Of a DNA stretch of 64,000 bases, positions 15,844 through 24,761 are shown piece after piece (the first letter of the stretch is position 1; each line of letters starts with the position of its first letter). The DNA is from NORP233 sp050186825 (GTDB taxonomy: Bacteria; Planctomycetota; J058), in contig JBFWYD010000012.1 of NCBI GenBank assembly GCA_050186825.1, positions 109,736 to 173,735 of the forward strand. Reading direction: 5' to 3'. Made by a program: the position numbers and the translations under genes. Under the pieces are notes generated by a model that saw nothing but the letters and a program-made list of their open reading frames with translations, did not search any database and was not told where the DNA came from.

Positions 15844-17073
15844 GTGGTCCTGCGCCTGATCCGCTCGCTCGCCCTGGCATCGCTCCTGACCGGCTGCATC
15901 CGCCCCGGCCCTCCCCCCGTGATCGAGCTCCCCGCGGAGCAGGCCGCGCCGGTGAAGCGGGACTACGAGCGCCCGCTCCCGGCCGGGGCCCACGCCCTGC
16001 GAAAGATCACCGACCCCGCGGACCTGCCGGACCTCTCGGCGGGCCTCGCCGACCTGGCGGGCCTGCGCGAGGCCGCGGCCCGCAGCCTGAGCTACCTGCA
16101 GAAGCCCTCCGCGCAGCGCTTCTTCCCCGTGAGCGGGATCAGCCACGCGCGGGCCCTGCGGAGCATCGAGCTGCTCTGCCAGCTGCTCGACCGCGACCAG
16201 GACCCGCTGGCGCTGGCCGCCGAGCTCCGGGCCCGCTTCGACGTCTACACCACGATCGGCTGCGACGACCGCGGCACGGTGCTGTTCACCGGCTACTACA
16301 CCCCGGTGTTCGAGGCCTCGCGGGAGCGCACCGCGCGCTTCCGCTACCCGCTGCACCGCCCGCCCGAGAACCACGCCAAGGACCCGATCAGCGGCGAGAC
16401 CCTGGGGCTGCGCCGCCCCGACGGGAGCATCGACCCGCGCTACCCGACCCGCGAGGAGCTGCTCTCGTCGCCGCTCCTCGACGGCCGCGAGCTGGTCTAC
16501 CTCGACAGCCCCTTCGCGGCCTACATCGTGGGCGTCCAGGGCTCGGCCATCCTCCGCCTCCAGGACGGCGCGCGCCTCGAGGTCGGCTACGCGGGCACCA
16601 ACGGGAAGCCCTACGCCTCGCTGGGGCGGGCCCTGGTCAAGGCCGGCAAGCTCCGCCCCGAGGAGCTGAACCTCAAGAAGATGCTCGACTACTTCGAGGC
16701 CCATCCCGAGGACTTCGAGCCGCTCGCCGCCGAGAACCAGCGCTACGTGTTCTTCCAGGAGTCCTCGGGCGGCCCCTACGGCTGCCTCAACGAGCGCGTC
16801 AGCCGCCTGCGCAGCATCGCCACCGACAAGACGATCTTCCCGCGCGGGAGCCTGTGCTTCCTGACCGCCCGCCTCCCCGTGAGCCAGGGCGTCTACCGCG
16901 GCTTCGCCCTCGACCAGGACGCCGGGGGCGCGATCCGCGCCCCCGGCCGCTGCGACGTGTTCATGGGCGTGGGCAAGCAGGCCGGCCGCGAGGCCGGCCG
17001 CACCCTGGCCGAGGGGCGCCTCTACTACCTGATCGCCAAGGACGAGGACCAGCTCGCCTGGGGCGGGGAGTAG
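15844..17073 (+). CDS. mltA: Membrane-bound lytic murein transglycosylase A (MltA family)
   Basis: This enzyme cleaves the glycan strands of peptidoglycan to 1,6-anhydromuropeptides in the periplasm. The 409-residue product starts with a lipoprotein signal (VVLRLIRSLALASLLTGC), placing it in a membrane. MltA-type landmarks are FTGYYTPVFEASRE, YLDSPFAAYIVGVQGSA, YVFFQESSGGPYG and the C-terminal 3D-domain stretch ALDQDAGGAIRAPGRCDVFM, which holds the conserved catalytic Asp region. I chose the GTG at 15844 because AGGAGG lies just upstream and it gives a standard lipoprotein signal; an in-frame ATG at 15823 is the alternative. It follows the kinase gene by 47 bases and meets the GAPDH-like gene end to end with no gap. 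Confidence 0.88.
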   Translation: MVLRLIRSLALASLLTGCIRPGPPPVIELPAEQAAPVKRDYERPLPAGAHALRKITDPADLPDLSAGLADLAGLREAAARSLSYLQKPSAQRFFPVSGISHARALRSIELLCQLLDRDQDPLALAAELRARFDVYTTIGCDDRGTVLFTGYYTPVFEASRERTARFRYPLHRPPENHAKDPISGETLGLRRPDGSIDPRYPTREELLSSPLLDGRELVYLDSPFAAYIVGVQGSAILRLQDGARLEVGYAGTNGKPYASLGRALVKAGKLRPEELNLKKMLDYFEAHPEDFEPLAAENQRYVFFQESSGGPYGCLNERVSRLRSIATDKTIFPRGSLCFLTARLPVSQGVYRGFALDQDAGGAIRAPGRCDVFMGVGKQAGREAGRTLAEGRLYYLIAKDEDQLAWGGE

Positions 17074-18150
17074 TCACACCTCCGCGAACAGCTCCCCCTC
17101 GAGCGCCCGCATCCGGTCCGCACGCCGCGCGGGGTCGATCAGCCACAGGGCCGCGGACACCGAGGACAGGAGGGTGTTGCCGTCCTGGGGGGTGAGGCCC
17201 ATACCGACCACCTCGCGGCCGCCGCGCACGGCGAGGGTCTGGGTGGGGATCACGACCTGGTTGAGGATCCGGCCCTGGTGGCCGTGGTCGCGGCCGAAGG
17301 AGAACACGCGGCTCGCGCTGCGCTTGTGGGTGACCGCGATCACGGGCCGGTCGCGCAGGCGGCCGATCACCTCGTTCAGGCTGGTCGGGCGGGTGAGGAC
17401 CAGGCTGAACCACAGCGCGTGCATCAGCTGGGAGTTCACCCGCAGCGAGCTGGACCACAGGTCGAGCTCGAGCCCCAGGGTCCCGAACAGCTCGCGCACG
17501 TCGCGGGCGTGATGCGTGCCGGCGCCCTCGTCGCCGTGCGGGTCGAGGGTGGGGCTCGCGACCTCACCGCCGTCCTGGCCGACGTCGGACTCGCGCCGGA
17601 TGCAAACGAAGCGGCCCGACTCGAGCTGGCTGGTCAGCCCCGGGCGCTCGGCGCCGCGCGGCTCCTCCTCCACGGCGATCGCGCGGACCAGGCTGGCGAT
17701 CGCGTGGCTGTTGCAGGACACGACCTGCACGAAGCGGTCGCGTCCGGGGACCAGGGCGTCCTCGTTGACGCCGAGCGCGTAGGGCTGGCCGAAGCCGTGG
17801 GCCGAGCCCTGGGCCACGAAGCCGCGCGCGCCGCTCAGCTCCTCGTAGCGGGACCGGTGCTGGAGCCCCGCCGGCGTGCAGTCGATCACGACGCTGGCGC
17901 GCCCCAGGGCCTCCTCCGCATCGAGGGCCGGGCCGTAGCCGCGGCGGCGGAACTCGCCGCGCCGCTCGCCGTCGACCGCGAGGCGCGCGCCCGCGCCGAC
18001 CAGCGCGGCGACCCGCGGTCGGTCGTCGAGGGTCGGGGTCCGCTTGTGGAAGGTGACCTCGGCCAGGTCCAGCGCCGCGCGATGCCGCGCGAGCAGCTCG
18101 ATCAACGGCCCCCCGATCGTCCCGCTCCCGACCACGTGGATGCTGTGCAT
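17074..18150 (-). CDS. Type II (archaeal-like) glyceraldehyde-3-phosphate dehydrogenase-like protein
   Basis: This 358-residue protein begins with a Rossmann motif (VVGSGTIGGPLIELLA), then VVIDCTPAGLQHRSRYEE, a short FVAQGSAHGFGQPY segment and the putative catalytic Cys in FVQVVSCNSHAIASLVRAI. This order matches type II GAPDH of archaea, where DCTPxG and VVSCNTT are hallmarks, more than the classical bacterial GAPDH (SCTTN). Here the Thr-Thr after SCN is replaced by Ser-His. The C-terminus (LTPQDGNTLLSSVSAAL) occupies the place of the archaeal QExxxxPxxxDAIRA helix. A GGAGAG Shine-Dalgarno precedes the ATG. It could use a different phosphorylated aldehyde. It is 140 bases downstream of the PAC2 gene in the same direction. 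Confidence 0.6.
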   Translation of the reverse strand: MHSIHVVGSGTIGGPLIELLARHRAALDLAEVTFHKRTPTLDDRPRVAALVGAGARLAVDGERRGEFRRRGYGPALDAEEALGRASVVIDCTPAGLQHRSRYEELSGARGFVAQGSAHGFGQPYALGVNEDALVPGRDRFVQVVSCNSHAIASLVRAIAVEEEPRGAERPGLTSQLESGRFVCIRRESDVGQDGGEVASPTLDPHGDEGAGTHHARDVRELFGTLGLELDLWSSSLRVNSQLMHALWFSLVLTRPTSLNEVIGRLRDRPVIAVTHKRSASRVFSFGRDHGHQGRILNQVVIPTQTLAVRGGREVVGMGLTPQDGNTLLSSVSAALWLIDPARRADRMRALEGELFAEV

Positions 18151-18290
18151 GTTCCCTCTCCTGGCGCTGGTCCCCGAGCCCTCAGCAAGCGCGCCCTCAG
18201 CAAGCGCGGGGCCCGGCGCGCGCGCCGCCGCCGCCTCGCGTCGCGGCGTGGGGGCGCGGGGAGGATCCCGCGCTCGCCGCGGCTCGCCGC

Positions 18291-19217
18291 TCAGCTCGCC
18301 GAGCGGAAGAGGTCGAGGAAGCGGTCCTCGTAGCGGCGGAACACGCCGTGGTGGTCGAGCAGCTGCTTGAGCGCCAGGGCCTGGCTCCGGTCGCCGGCGG
18401 CCGCCGAGAACAGGTCCTCGATGCGCTCGCGCACCGAGGGCGAGAGCCGACGCCGCGCGGGCGCGGGCGCGGGCGCAGGTGCGGCGGGCTCCGCCTCGCC
18501 GAGGAAGGACGAGCCGAGGTTCGCGATCAGGTCGCGGACGCGCTGCTCGAAGGCCTGCGCCTCCTTCAGCAGCGGCCCCGCGTCCAGCGAGAGCCCTGCG
18601 TGTCGGCCGAAGGCCTCGAGCACGGCCGCGGCGCTGCGCGGGTTGGGGACCCTCGACGCGGGCCAGGGGAACTCGCCGAGCAGGCACAGCCCGGGCAGCC
18701 CGCGCCGCTGCGCGGCGGCCAACAGCACGGCGGCCAGCCCGCGCATCTCGCCCTCGAGCAGCGGGGTGGCCTGGCAGGCGCGCACCTGCGCGAGCAGGGC
18801 GCGGTCGTTGACGACGCCGAAGGCCCGCGGGGCGGCCTGCAGGCGCATGTCGGTGCCCACGGCCGAGAAGGTGACCACGCGGGTCGCGCCGCGCGCGGCC
18901 GCGAGGTCGAGCACGTCCTCGCACAGCCGATAGCCACCCTGGCGCGGCTGCCCCTCGCAGATCAGGACCAGGAGCTTCCGGCCGCCGGGGAGGCGCGCGG
19001 GGACCTCGTAGAACACCCCCCGCGGGAAGCCGCTCGGCTCGACCAGCCCGCGGTCGATCCGGGTGGTGGTGGGGTCGAAGTAGGTCTGGGGCGGCAGCTC
19101 GAGCGCCGGGCGGCCCTCGAGCGCCGCGACGAGGAAGCGCGCGGCGAGCAGCGCCACCTCGCCGGGGCCGGGCCAGGCGGCGAGCAACCAGGTCTCACGG
19201 GGATCGGCGTGGCTCAT
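18291..19217 (-). CDS. PAC2 family protein
   Basis: This 308-residue protein resembles the PAC2 (proteasome assembly chaperone 2-like) family found in archaea, actinobacteria and other bacteria. Visible hallmarks are LLAAWPGPGEVALLAARFL at the N-terminus, a Y-F-D-P element (LPPQTYFDPTTTRID), the strand LLVLICEGQP, then VVTFSAVGTDM and GLCLLGEFPWPAS. The C-terminal ~70 residues are Ala/Pro-rich then helical (SPSVRERIEDLFSAAAG). The family has no established enzymatic role in bacteria. The start ATG at 19217 is clear. It lies between the second kinase and the GAPDH-like gene, all on the minus strand, but the gaps (234 and 140 bases) make a single operon uncertain. Confidence 0.75.
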   Translation of the reverse strand: MSHADPRETWLLAAWPGPGEVALLAARFLVAALEGRPALELPPQTYFDPTTTRIDRGLVEPSGFPRGVFYEVPARLPGGRKLLVLICEGQPRQGGYRLCEDVLDLAAARGATRVVTFSAVGTDMRLQAAPRAFGVVNDRALLAQVRACQATPLLEGEMRGLAAVLLAAAQRRGLPGLCLLGEFPWPASRVPNPRSAAAVLEAFGRHAGLSLDAGPLLKEAQAFEQRVRDLIANLGSSFLGEAEPAAPAPAPAPARRRLSPSVRERIEDLFSAAAGDRSQALALKQLLDHHGVFRRYEDRFLDLFRSAS

Positions 19218-19451
19218 GCCCGAGGCGAAGCACGGCCCACGCCGGGGGCCGGAGCGACCGTTGGGCGGAGCGCGACGCAGGATTCCACCCGCGGCCAGGG
19301 GGGGCGTTCGCTGCCAGGGAGCGCTCGCGAGACCTCGCGCGCACCACGCGCCCAGGCGCGCACGACGAGCGCGAGACGAGGCGAGCGCGAGCGCAAGACG
19401 AGCGCGAGCACACCCGCGCGCCCGCCGGGCGCGCAGGGGCGCGGTGGGTGG

Positions 19452-20501
<1,050 letters not shown>

Positions 20502-20673
20502 GTCCGACCCAGGAGCAAGCCAGGGGCCCGTAGCCGGTCCCCGTCGCGACGGCCGTGGCGGCGGCCGTCGCGGGGATTCCTCCCGTCCAGGGGGGAGGGA
20601 GGCGCGGAAGGGAGAGGGCCAGCCCGTGCCCCCGCTCGGGAGCGTGATCCTGCCCACGCTTCGGGATGACCAA

Positions 20674-20827
20674 GGGAGTTCGTGCCCGTGAGGCTGCTGC
20701 GAGACTCACGATCGACTGGCGTCGTCGGGAGCCAGAAACACGGAAAACCAACAGCAATGGCAACTGGGAATGGGTCCCCGCGCGTCCATTCCTGTTCCCG
20801 GTTGCTGTTGCTGTTCCGCGTTGCTCT
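20674..20827 (+). repeat. ~155-bp interspersed repeat, family 2, copy 1
   Basis: This intergenic stretch is noticeably less GC-rich than its surroundings and is repeated in opposite orientation at 46424-46585. Shared landmarks are CTCACGATCGACTGG, GTCGTCG, GAGCCAGA, ACCAACAGCAA, CAACTGGGAAT, CGCGCGTCCATTCC and GGTTGCTGTTGCTGTTCCG. The inner part can fold on itself: AACAGCAATGGCAACTGGGA against the reverse complement of CCGGTTGCTGTTGCTGTT, forming an imperfect hairpin. No coding gene is convincing within it. It looks like a non-autonomous, possibly REP- or MITE-type element; a source transposase is not in the window. Confidence 0.8.
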
Positions 20828-20872
20828 CAGCTCGAGCGCGGCGCCGATCCTGAACGCCCAGGGTCAGTTCGC

Positions 20873-21841
20873 CTAGACGTAGGCCAGCGCGGCGTCGAGG
20901 CGGGCCTCGAGCCGGGCGGCGTGGGCAGCGGCGCGCGACGGGTCGTAGTGGTCGCGCGCGAGACCGAGCGCGCCCAGGGCCACCAGCAGGTAGCCGCGCA
21001 GGTCCAGCGGCGTGCAAGCGAGGAGCCCGCGCAGCGCGCGGAGCTCCGCCCCGAGGCGGCGGGGGGTGAGCCGGAGCGACTCCGCCAGGCAGAGGAGGTC
21101 GTAGCCGGGGGCGCCCTGGCCCGGTGAGCCGGCCCAGTCGATGAGGGCGAAGGGGCGCCGCGCGGGGCGCGCGCGCCACCACTGCGCGCGCGGCCAGCGG
21201 AGCACGTTCCCCAGCCACAGGTCGCCGTGGCAGAGCGCGAGGCGCGGGCGCCAGGCGCCGCCCTCGAGCCTGCCGAGCGCCGCTCTCGCGGCCGCGCGTC
21301 GCGCGCGCGGAGCCCCGTCTGCCCGCGCCAGCCACTCGAGGGGGGCCCGCAGGTCGCGCGCGCGCTCGGGCTCGCTCGGGGCGCGCACGGTCCGGGCTGT
21401 CGCCGCGCGCAGCCACTGGAGCAGGGGGCGGCGCAGGCGCAGCCGGGCGCGGAGGCCAGCGAGCCCCGCGCGCGGGGTGGGGCGACAGAGGGGGAGGACC
21501 GCGTGCGCGCGCCCGGCGAGGCGCAGCGAGACGAGCGGCTCGAGCACGACCTCGCCGAGCTCGGGTCCGAGGCGCACCTTGGCGTGGAGCGAGCGCAGCA
21601 GCTCGCGCTCGACGAGCTCGCCCGTCGGCGCGGAGCAGCGGACGACCGCCCGCGGCCGACCGCCGCGCCCGAGCGCCAGCAGCAGCACGGGGGCGTCGGG
21701 CGTGGGCGTGCGCGCGAAGCCGCTGGGCGCCAGCCGCTCGAAGCCGCCGACCGGCGCGAGGGCGGGGGCGAGGTGGGGCCGCAGCGCCGCTTCGAGCTCG
21801 CGCAGGTCCGGCGCACGGAGCTCCGGGGCGTCGTGGCTCAC
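20873..21841 (-). CDS. Phosphotransferase family protein (APH/choline kinase fold)
   Basis: This 322-residue protein carries the aminoglycoside phosphotransferase/choline kinase signature in its C-terminal half. LALCHGDLWLGNVLRW is the catalytic loop with the Brenner-type H-G-D and downstream Asn, and FALIDWAGSPGQGAPGYDLL has the metal-binding Asp. The N-terminal lobe is Ala/Arg-rich and poorly conserved by eye. It starts with GTG at 21841, directly downstream of the 27-bp tandem repeat array, which therefore sits in its leader or promoter region. The substrate is unknown; small-molecule or sugar kinase roles are as likely as resistance. No efflux or drug-target genes are adjacent, so I would not call it a resistance gene. 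Confidence 0.7.
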   Translation of the reverse strand: MSHDAPELRAPDLRELEAALRPHLAPALAPVGGFERLAPSGFARTPTPDAPVLLLALGRGGRPRAVVRCSAPTGELVERELLRSLHAKVRLGPELGEVVLEPLVSLRLAGRAHAVLPLCRPTPRAGLAGLRARLRLRRPLLQWLRAATARTVRAPSEPERARDLRAPLEWLARADGAPRARRAAARAALGRLEGGAWRPRLALCHGDLWLGNVLRWPRAQWWRARPARRPFALIDWAGSPGQGAPGYDLLCLAESLRLTPRRLGAELRALRGLLACTPLDLRGYLLVALGALGLARDHYDPSRAAAHAARLEARLDAALAYV

Positions 21842-21881
21842 GCGCGCCCTGTGCCCAGGGGGTCGCGCGCGCGCCCATGGC

Positions 21882-22075
21882 GCCGACGCTGCCGCGCGCG
21901 CGCCGCGCGCCGACGCTGCCGAGCGCGCGCCGCGCGCCGACGCTGCCGAGCGCGCGCCGCGCGCCGACGCTCTTGAGCGCGCGCTACGCGCCGACGCTGC
22001 CGAGCGCGCGCCGCGCGCCGACGCTGCCGAGCGCGCGCCGCGCGCCGACTCGGCGCGCGCGCTGCGCGCCGACGT
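21882..22075. repeat. 27-bp tandem repeat array (about seven copies)
   Basis: The unit begins GCCGACGCTGCCGAGCGCGC and is 27 bases long. It starts at 21882, 21909, 21936, 21963, 21990, 22017 and 22044, then breaks down into a 24-base variant. Because 27 is a multiple of three all frames stay open, giving a spurious APTLPSARR peptide repeat. Unit four carries TCTTGAG in place of GCCGAG. It fills the gap between the methyltransferase stop and the start of the phosphotransferase gene. Confidence 0.9.
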
Positions 22076-22129
22076 GCCCGCGCGCTCACGCGGCTGGGCT
22101 CACGCGCGCGCCCTGCGCGCCCTGCGCGC

Positions 22130-23293
22130 TCACGCGCGCGCCGAGTCGGCCGGGGGGAGGAGCTCGAGGCGCGGGAGGAGGACCAGGCGTCGCGCCGTGG
22201 GCGCCAGCTCGCGCAGGGCCTCGAGCTGGCGCTCGCGGCCCTCGCCGCCGAGCAGGAGCACGAAGTCGGGCGGGTCGCGGCGCAGCCGGGCTGGCCCGTC
22301 GACCTCGAGCTCGAGCCTTGCGCCAGCGCGGCGGGACTGGGCGTCCCGGCAAACGGCGTAGGCGATGGTCTCGCTGTCGAGGCCGAGCGCGGCGAGCAGC
22401 GTGACGACCGCGGCGTCCAGGCCCCACACCGCGATGCGCGCGCCGCCCCGGCGCACGCGGCGCAGGGCGCTCCGCACCCGCCGCGCGTGCGCCCCGACGG
22501 TCGCCAGGGCACGCCGGTAGTAGGCGACGCCATCGACGACGCGCTCGACCTCCTCCTCGAGCAAGGCGTCCACGCTGGGGCGCGGGGCGGGCGCGAGCCC
22601 GGCCCACACGCGCAGCCAGCCGGGGCGCTCGCGCGTGCGCTCGGCGGCGAGCAGGTGCAGGCCGTGCTCGGGCGCGATGCGGTCGAGCGCGGTCAGCGAG
22701 AAGTGCGAGAGGTGCCGCGCGTAGAGCGTGTCGAGGTGCCCCGCGGCGATGCGGTCGACCGCGTAGGGGACCTCGAGGACGGCCTCGCCCCCGGCCGCGA
22801 GCGCGCGGCTGGCGGCGCGCAGCAGCAGCCCGGGGCTGGCGGCCCGCTCGAGCACGCCGCGCAGGAGCACGAGGTCGCTCCGGCGCCCGCGGGCGCGCAG
22901 CTCCTCCACCACCGCCAGCGGCGTCGCCCCCGCGCCCAGGCGCGCGCCGCCCGGCCGCAGCCGGATCTCGGCGGGGCGCGCGCGCCGCTCGCCGTAGTCC
23001 TCGAGGTCCTCCCCCAGGGGGTCGATCCAGGCGATCTCCGCGCGCCAGCCCGGCGCGCCCGCGCGCCCCGCGCCCGGCTCCTCCTGCCCTTGGAGCAGGG
23101 CGCAGCGCCCGCAGAACCACGCCTCGAGCGGCAGCGGGGGCGCGCGGCGCGCCGCGCCCTCGAGCGCCGCGCCCTCGGACGCCGCGCGCCGCGCGCCGCG
23201 CTCCCAGGGGTCGGGCAGGGAGGTCAGCCCCTCCTCGCGGCAGGCGCGACAGCGCGCGCGCGCGACCCCGCTCCCGCCGCGCGCCTCGCTCAC
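22130..23293 (-). CDS. SAM-dependent methyltransferase with N-terminal zinc-binding motif
   Basis: This 387-residue protein has the three-part build of sugar C-methyltransferases such as the TylC3/NovU group. An N-terminal Cys pair set (ARCRACREEG and WFCGRCALLQ) probably binds zinc. A middle methyltransferase-like part has LVLLRGVLERAASP, GGEAVLEVPYAVDRIA and YARHLSHFSLTALDRIA. A C-terminal Rossmann-like part has GARIAVWGLDAAVVTLLAAL. The central SAM motif is degraded compared with typical members: no clear E/DxGxGxG is seen, so catalytic activity is uncertain. The GTG at 23293 overlaps the stop of the DUF1540 gene (GTGA), which argues for coupled translation. Neighbouring glycosyl-transfer genes at 24017-25679 make a polysaccharide-modification role plausible. 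Confidence 0.65.
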   Translation of the reverse strand: MSEARGGSGVARARCRACREEGLTSLPDPWERGARRAASEGAALEGAARRAPPLPLEAWFCGRCALLQGQEEPGAGRAGAPGWRAEIAWIDPLGEDLEDYGERRARPAEIRLRPGGARLGAGATPLAVVEELRARGRRSDLVLLRGVLERAASPGLLLRAASRALAAGGEAVLEVPYAVDRIAAGHLDTLYARHLSHFSLTALDRIAPEHGLHLLAAERTRERPGWLRVWAGLAPAPRPSVDALLEEEVERVVDGVAYYRRALATVGAHARRVRSALRRVRRGGARIAVWGLDAAVVTLLAALGLDSETIAYAVCRDAQSRRAGARLELEVDGPARLRRDPPDFVLLLGGEGRERQLEALRELAPTARRLVLLPRLELLPPADSARA

Positions 23294-23595
23294 GGCGCGC
23301 GCCGCAGGTAGGTGACGCAGCGCGCCCGGCCGCTCAGCCGCTCGACCACGACCCCCTCGGCCTGGCACTCGAAGTCCTCGTTGTGCTCGCAGGAGGTGGC
23401 CTTGCAGGCCGCCACCGTGGCCAGCCGCTGGCTGGTGGTGTGCATGCGCGGCGAGAACAGGAAGGTGTCGCAGGCGGGGTCGGCGCCGTTGCCCATCGTG
23501 ATCCCGCGGGAGTGGCAGGCGTCGGCCGTGTTGTAGGCGCAGTCCGTCACCGCGCAGCGCTTGACCTGGGTGACGGTCTTCAGGGGCTTGGGCAC
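23290..23595 (-). CDS. Small Cys-rich protein with two DUF1540-like motifs
   Basis: This 101-residue protein contains two tandem Cys4-type units: VKRCAVTDCAYNTADAC followed by DPACDTF, and VAACKATSCEHNEDFEC followed by RARCVTYL. Each follows the DUF1540 pattern (C-x4-C-x(Y/H)N-x4-5-C ... C-x-T), thought to bind a metal ion. The start is a GTG at 23595 with a GAGGAG Shine-Dalgarno six bases upstream. It overlaps the methyltransferase start by four bases, so both proteins are probably made together. It may be a zinc-binding partner of the methyltransferase (inference). Confidence 0.75.
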   Translation of the reverse strand: MPKPLKTVTQVKRCAVTDCAYNTADACHSRGITMGNGADPACDTFLFSPRMHTTSQRLATVAACKATSCEHNEDFECQAEGVVVERLSGRARCVTYLRRAP

Positions 23596-24016
23596 GGGGG
23601 CTCCTCGGGCGTGGGTGGCTGCGACCCCGCGCGGTCTGCGGGAGGAGCGCGCGCGCGCCCGCCCGAGGGAGGGTCGCGTGACGCGCCCGCCGGCGAACGG
23701 CCGGGGTCGCATCCAGGGACCTGCGGCGGCGCGCGCCGGTGACCGCCAGGAGGCGGCCCGCCGCGCGTCGCCGGTGGGCGGGGAGCAGCGGCGGTGCCGC
23801 GCGGCCAGGGGTGGCAAGTGCCGCTGGCCGGGGCGGGGAGTCCTCGGGCGCGCTCGATCCCGCCCGGGGCGGGGGGACTCGTCCCCACCCCCGACCCTTG
23901 GCCGCTGGCCGTGGCTCCTCCCCCGCCCGGCGGGCGGTCGCGCGCGGCCGCGACCGACTCTGCACGGACAGGCCCTCCGGCTGCGGCCTTGCTCGCTGCG
24001 GGCGCAGGAGGAGCCC
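23596..24016. other. Divergent intergenic region, no gene seen
   Basis: There are 421 bases between the divergent DUF1540 gene and the sugar transferase. The sequence is extremely GC-rich and has a short perfect hairpin around GGGGACTCGTCCCC near 23873. No reading frame here has convincing coding character, and no promoter consensus could be assigned. The AGGAGGAG at 24007-24014 is the ribosome site of the sugar transferase. Confidence 0.4.
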
Positions 24017-24751
24017 ATGACCACCACCACCCTGATCCGCGAGCCTGCGCTGGACGAGCCCGGGCTGCACGAGCCCGCGCTGGACGAGGCCGCGCTCATC
24101 GCCACCTACGAGGCGCTCGAGGCGCGCCCGACCTACGAGCTGGCGAAGCGCGCCCTGGACGTCGTCCTGGCCGTCGTCGCCCTGGTGCTGCTCAGCCCGC
24201 TCCTGCTGCTCCTCGCGCTCCTGATCAAGCTCGAGGACGGCGGGCCGGTCCTCTTCTCACAGGTGCGCGTGGGGCGCGGCGGGCGATGGTTCCGGTTCTA
24301 CAAGCTGCGCTCGATGAGCCCCGACGCCGAGGCGCGCCGGGCCGCGCTCAAGGCGCGGTGGCAGGACGAGCAGGCCGCGCTCGGCGGGGACGCCCTGCGC
24401 TTCAAGCTGGTCGAGGACCCGCGCGTGACCCGCGTCGGCCGCTGGCTGCGGCGCGCGAGCCTGGACGAGCTGCCGCAGCTCGTGAACGTGCTGCTCGGCG
24501 ACATGTCGCTGGTCGGGCCGCGGCCGCCGATCCCTGAGGAGGTGGCGGACTACGGGCCGCGCGAGCGCCTGCGCCTCGAGGTCGAGCAGGGGATCACCTG
24601 CATCTGGCAGGTCTCCGGCCGCTCGACCATCCCCTTCCCCCGCCAGGTCGAGATGGACCTGGACTACATCCGCCGGCGCAGCCTGCTGCTCGACCTCGCG
24701 CTGCTGGTCCGCACCATCCCCGCCGTGCTCGACTCGCGCGGCGCCTACTGA
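24017..24751 (+). CDS. Bacterial sugar transferase (undecaprenyl-phosphate sugar phosphotransferase family)
   Basis: This 244-residue enzyme belongs to the WcaJ/RfbP-type polyprenol-phosphate hexose-1-phosphate transferases that load the first sugar of a polysaccharide repeat on a lipid carrier. It has one N-terminal membrane helix (ALDVVLAVVALVLLSPLLLL) and the conserved cytoplasmic core. The core motifs are GPVLFSQVRVGRGGRWFRFY then KLRSM, a VTRVGRWLRRASLDELPQL helix, GDMSLVGPRPP, and ITCIWQVSGRS near the end. This is the short form, lacking the extra N-terminal membrane bundle of full WcaJ. The first ~35 residues are an acidic low-complexity extension with EPALDE/EPGLHE repeats. A strong AGGAGGAG precedes the ATG. 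It lies 10 bases before the glycosyltransferase gene. Confidence 0.88.
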   Translation: MTTTTLIREPALDEPGLHEPALDEAALIATYEALEARPTYELAKRALDVVLAVVALVLLSPLLLLLALLIKLEDGGPVLFSQVRVGRGGRWFRFYKLRSMSPDAEARRAALKARWQDEQAALGGDALRFKLVEDPRVTRVGRWLRRASLDELPQLVNVLLGDMSLVGPRPPIPEEVADYGPRERLRLEVEQGITCIWQVSGRSTIPFPRQVEMDLDYIRRRSLLLDLALLVRTIPAVLDSRGAY

Positions 24752-24761
24752 GGAGGACGAC

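Noticed and set aside
20682..20876. Short LLLLFRVA-type proteins within the family 2 repeats
   Set aside because: Both repeat copies give similar peptides because the DNA is repeated; length is not conserved and the regions fold as hairpins.
20873..21841. Aminoglycoside resistance gene
   Set aside because: The APH fold is shared by many metabolic kinases, and nothing nearby suggests drug resistance.
21882..22075. CRISPR array
   Set aside because: Units are directly adjacent with no unique spacers, and no cas genes are present.
21877..22404. APTLPSARR-repeat protein from the 27-bp array
   Set aside because: The open frame follows from a repeat length divisible by three, it runs into the antisense of the methyltransferase gene, and there is no ribosome binding site.
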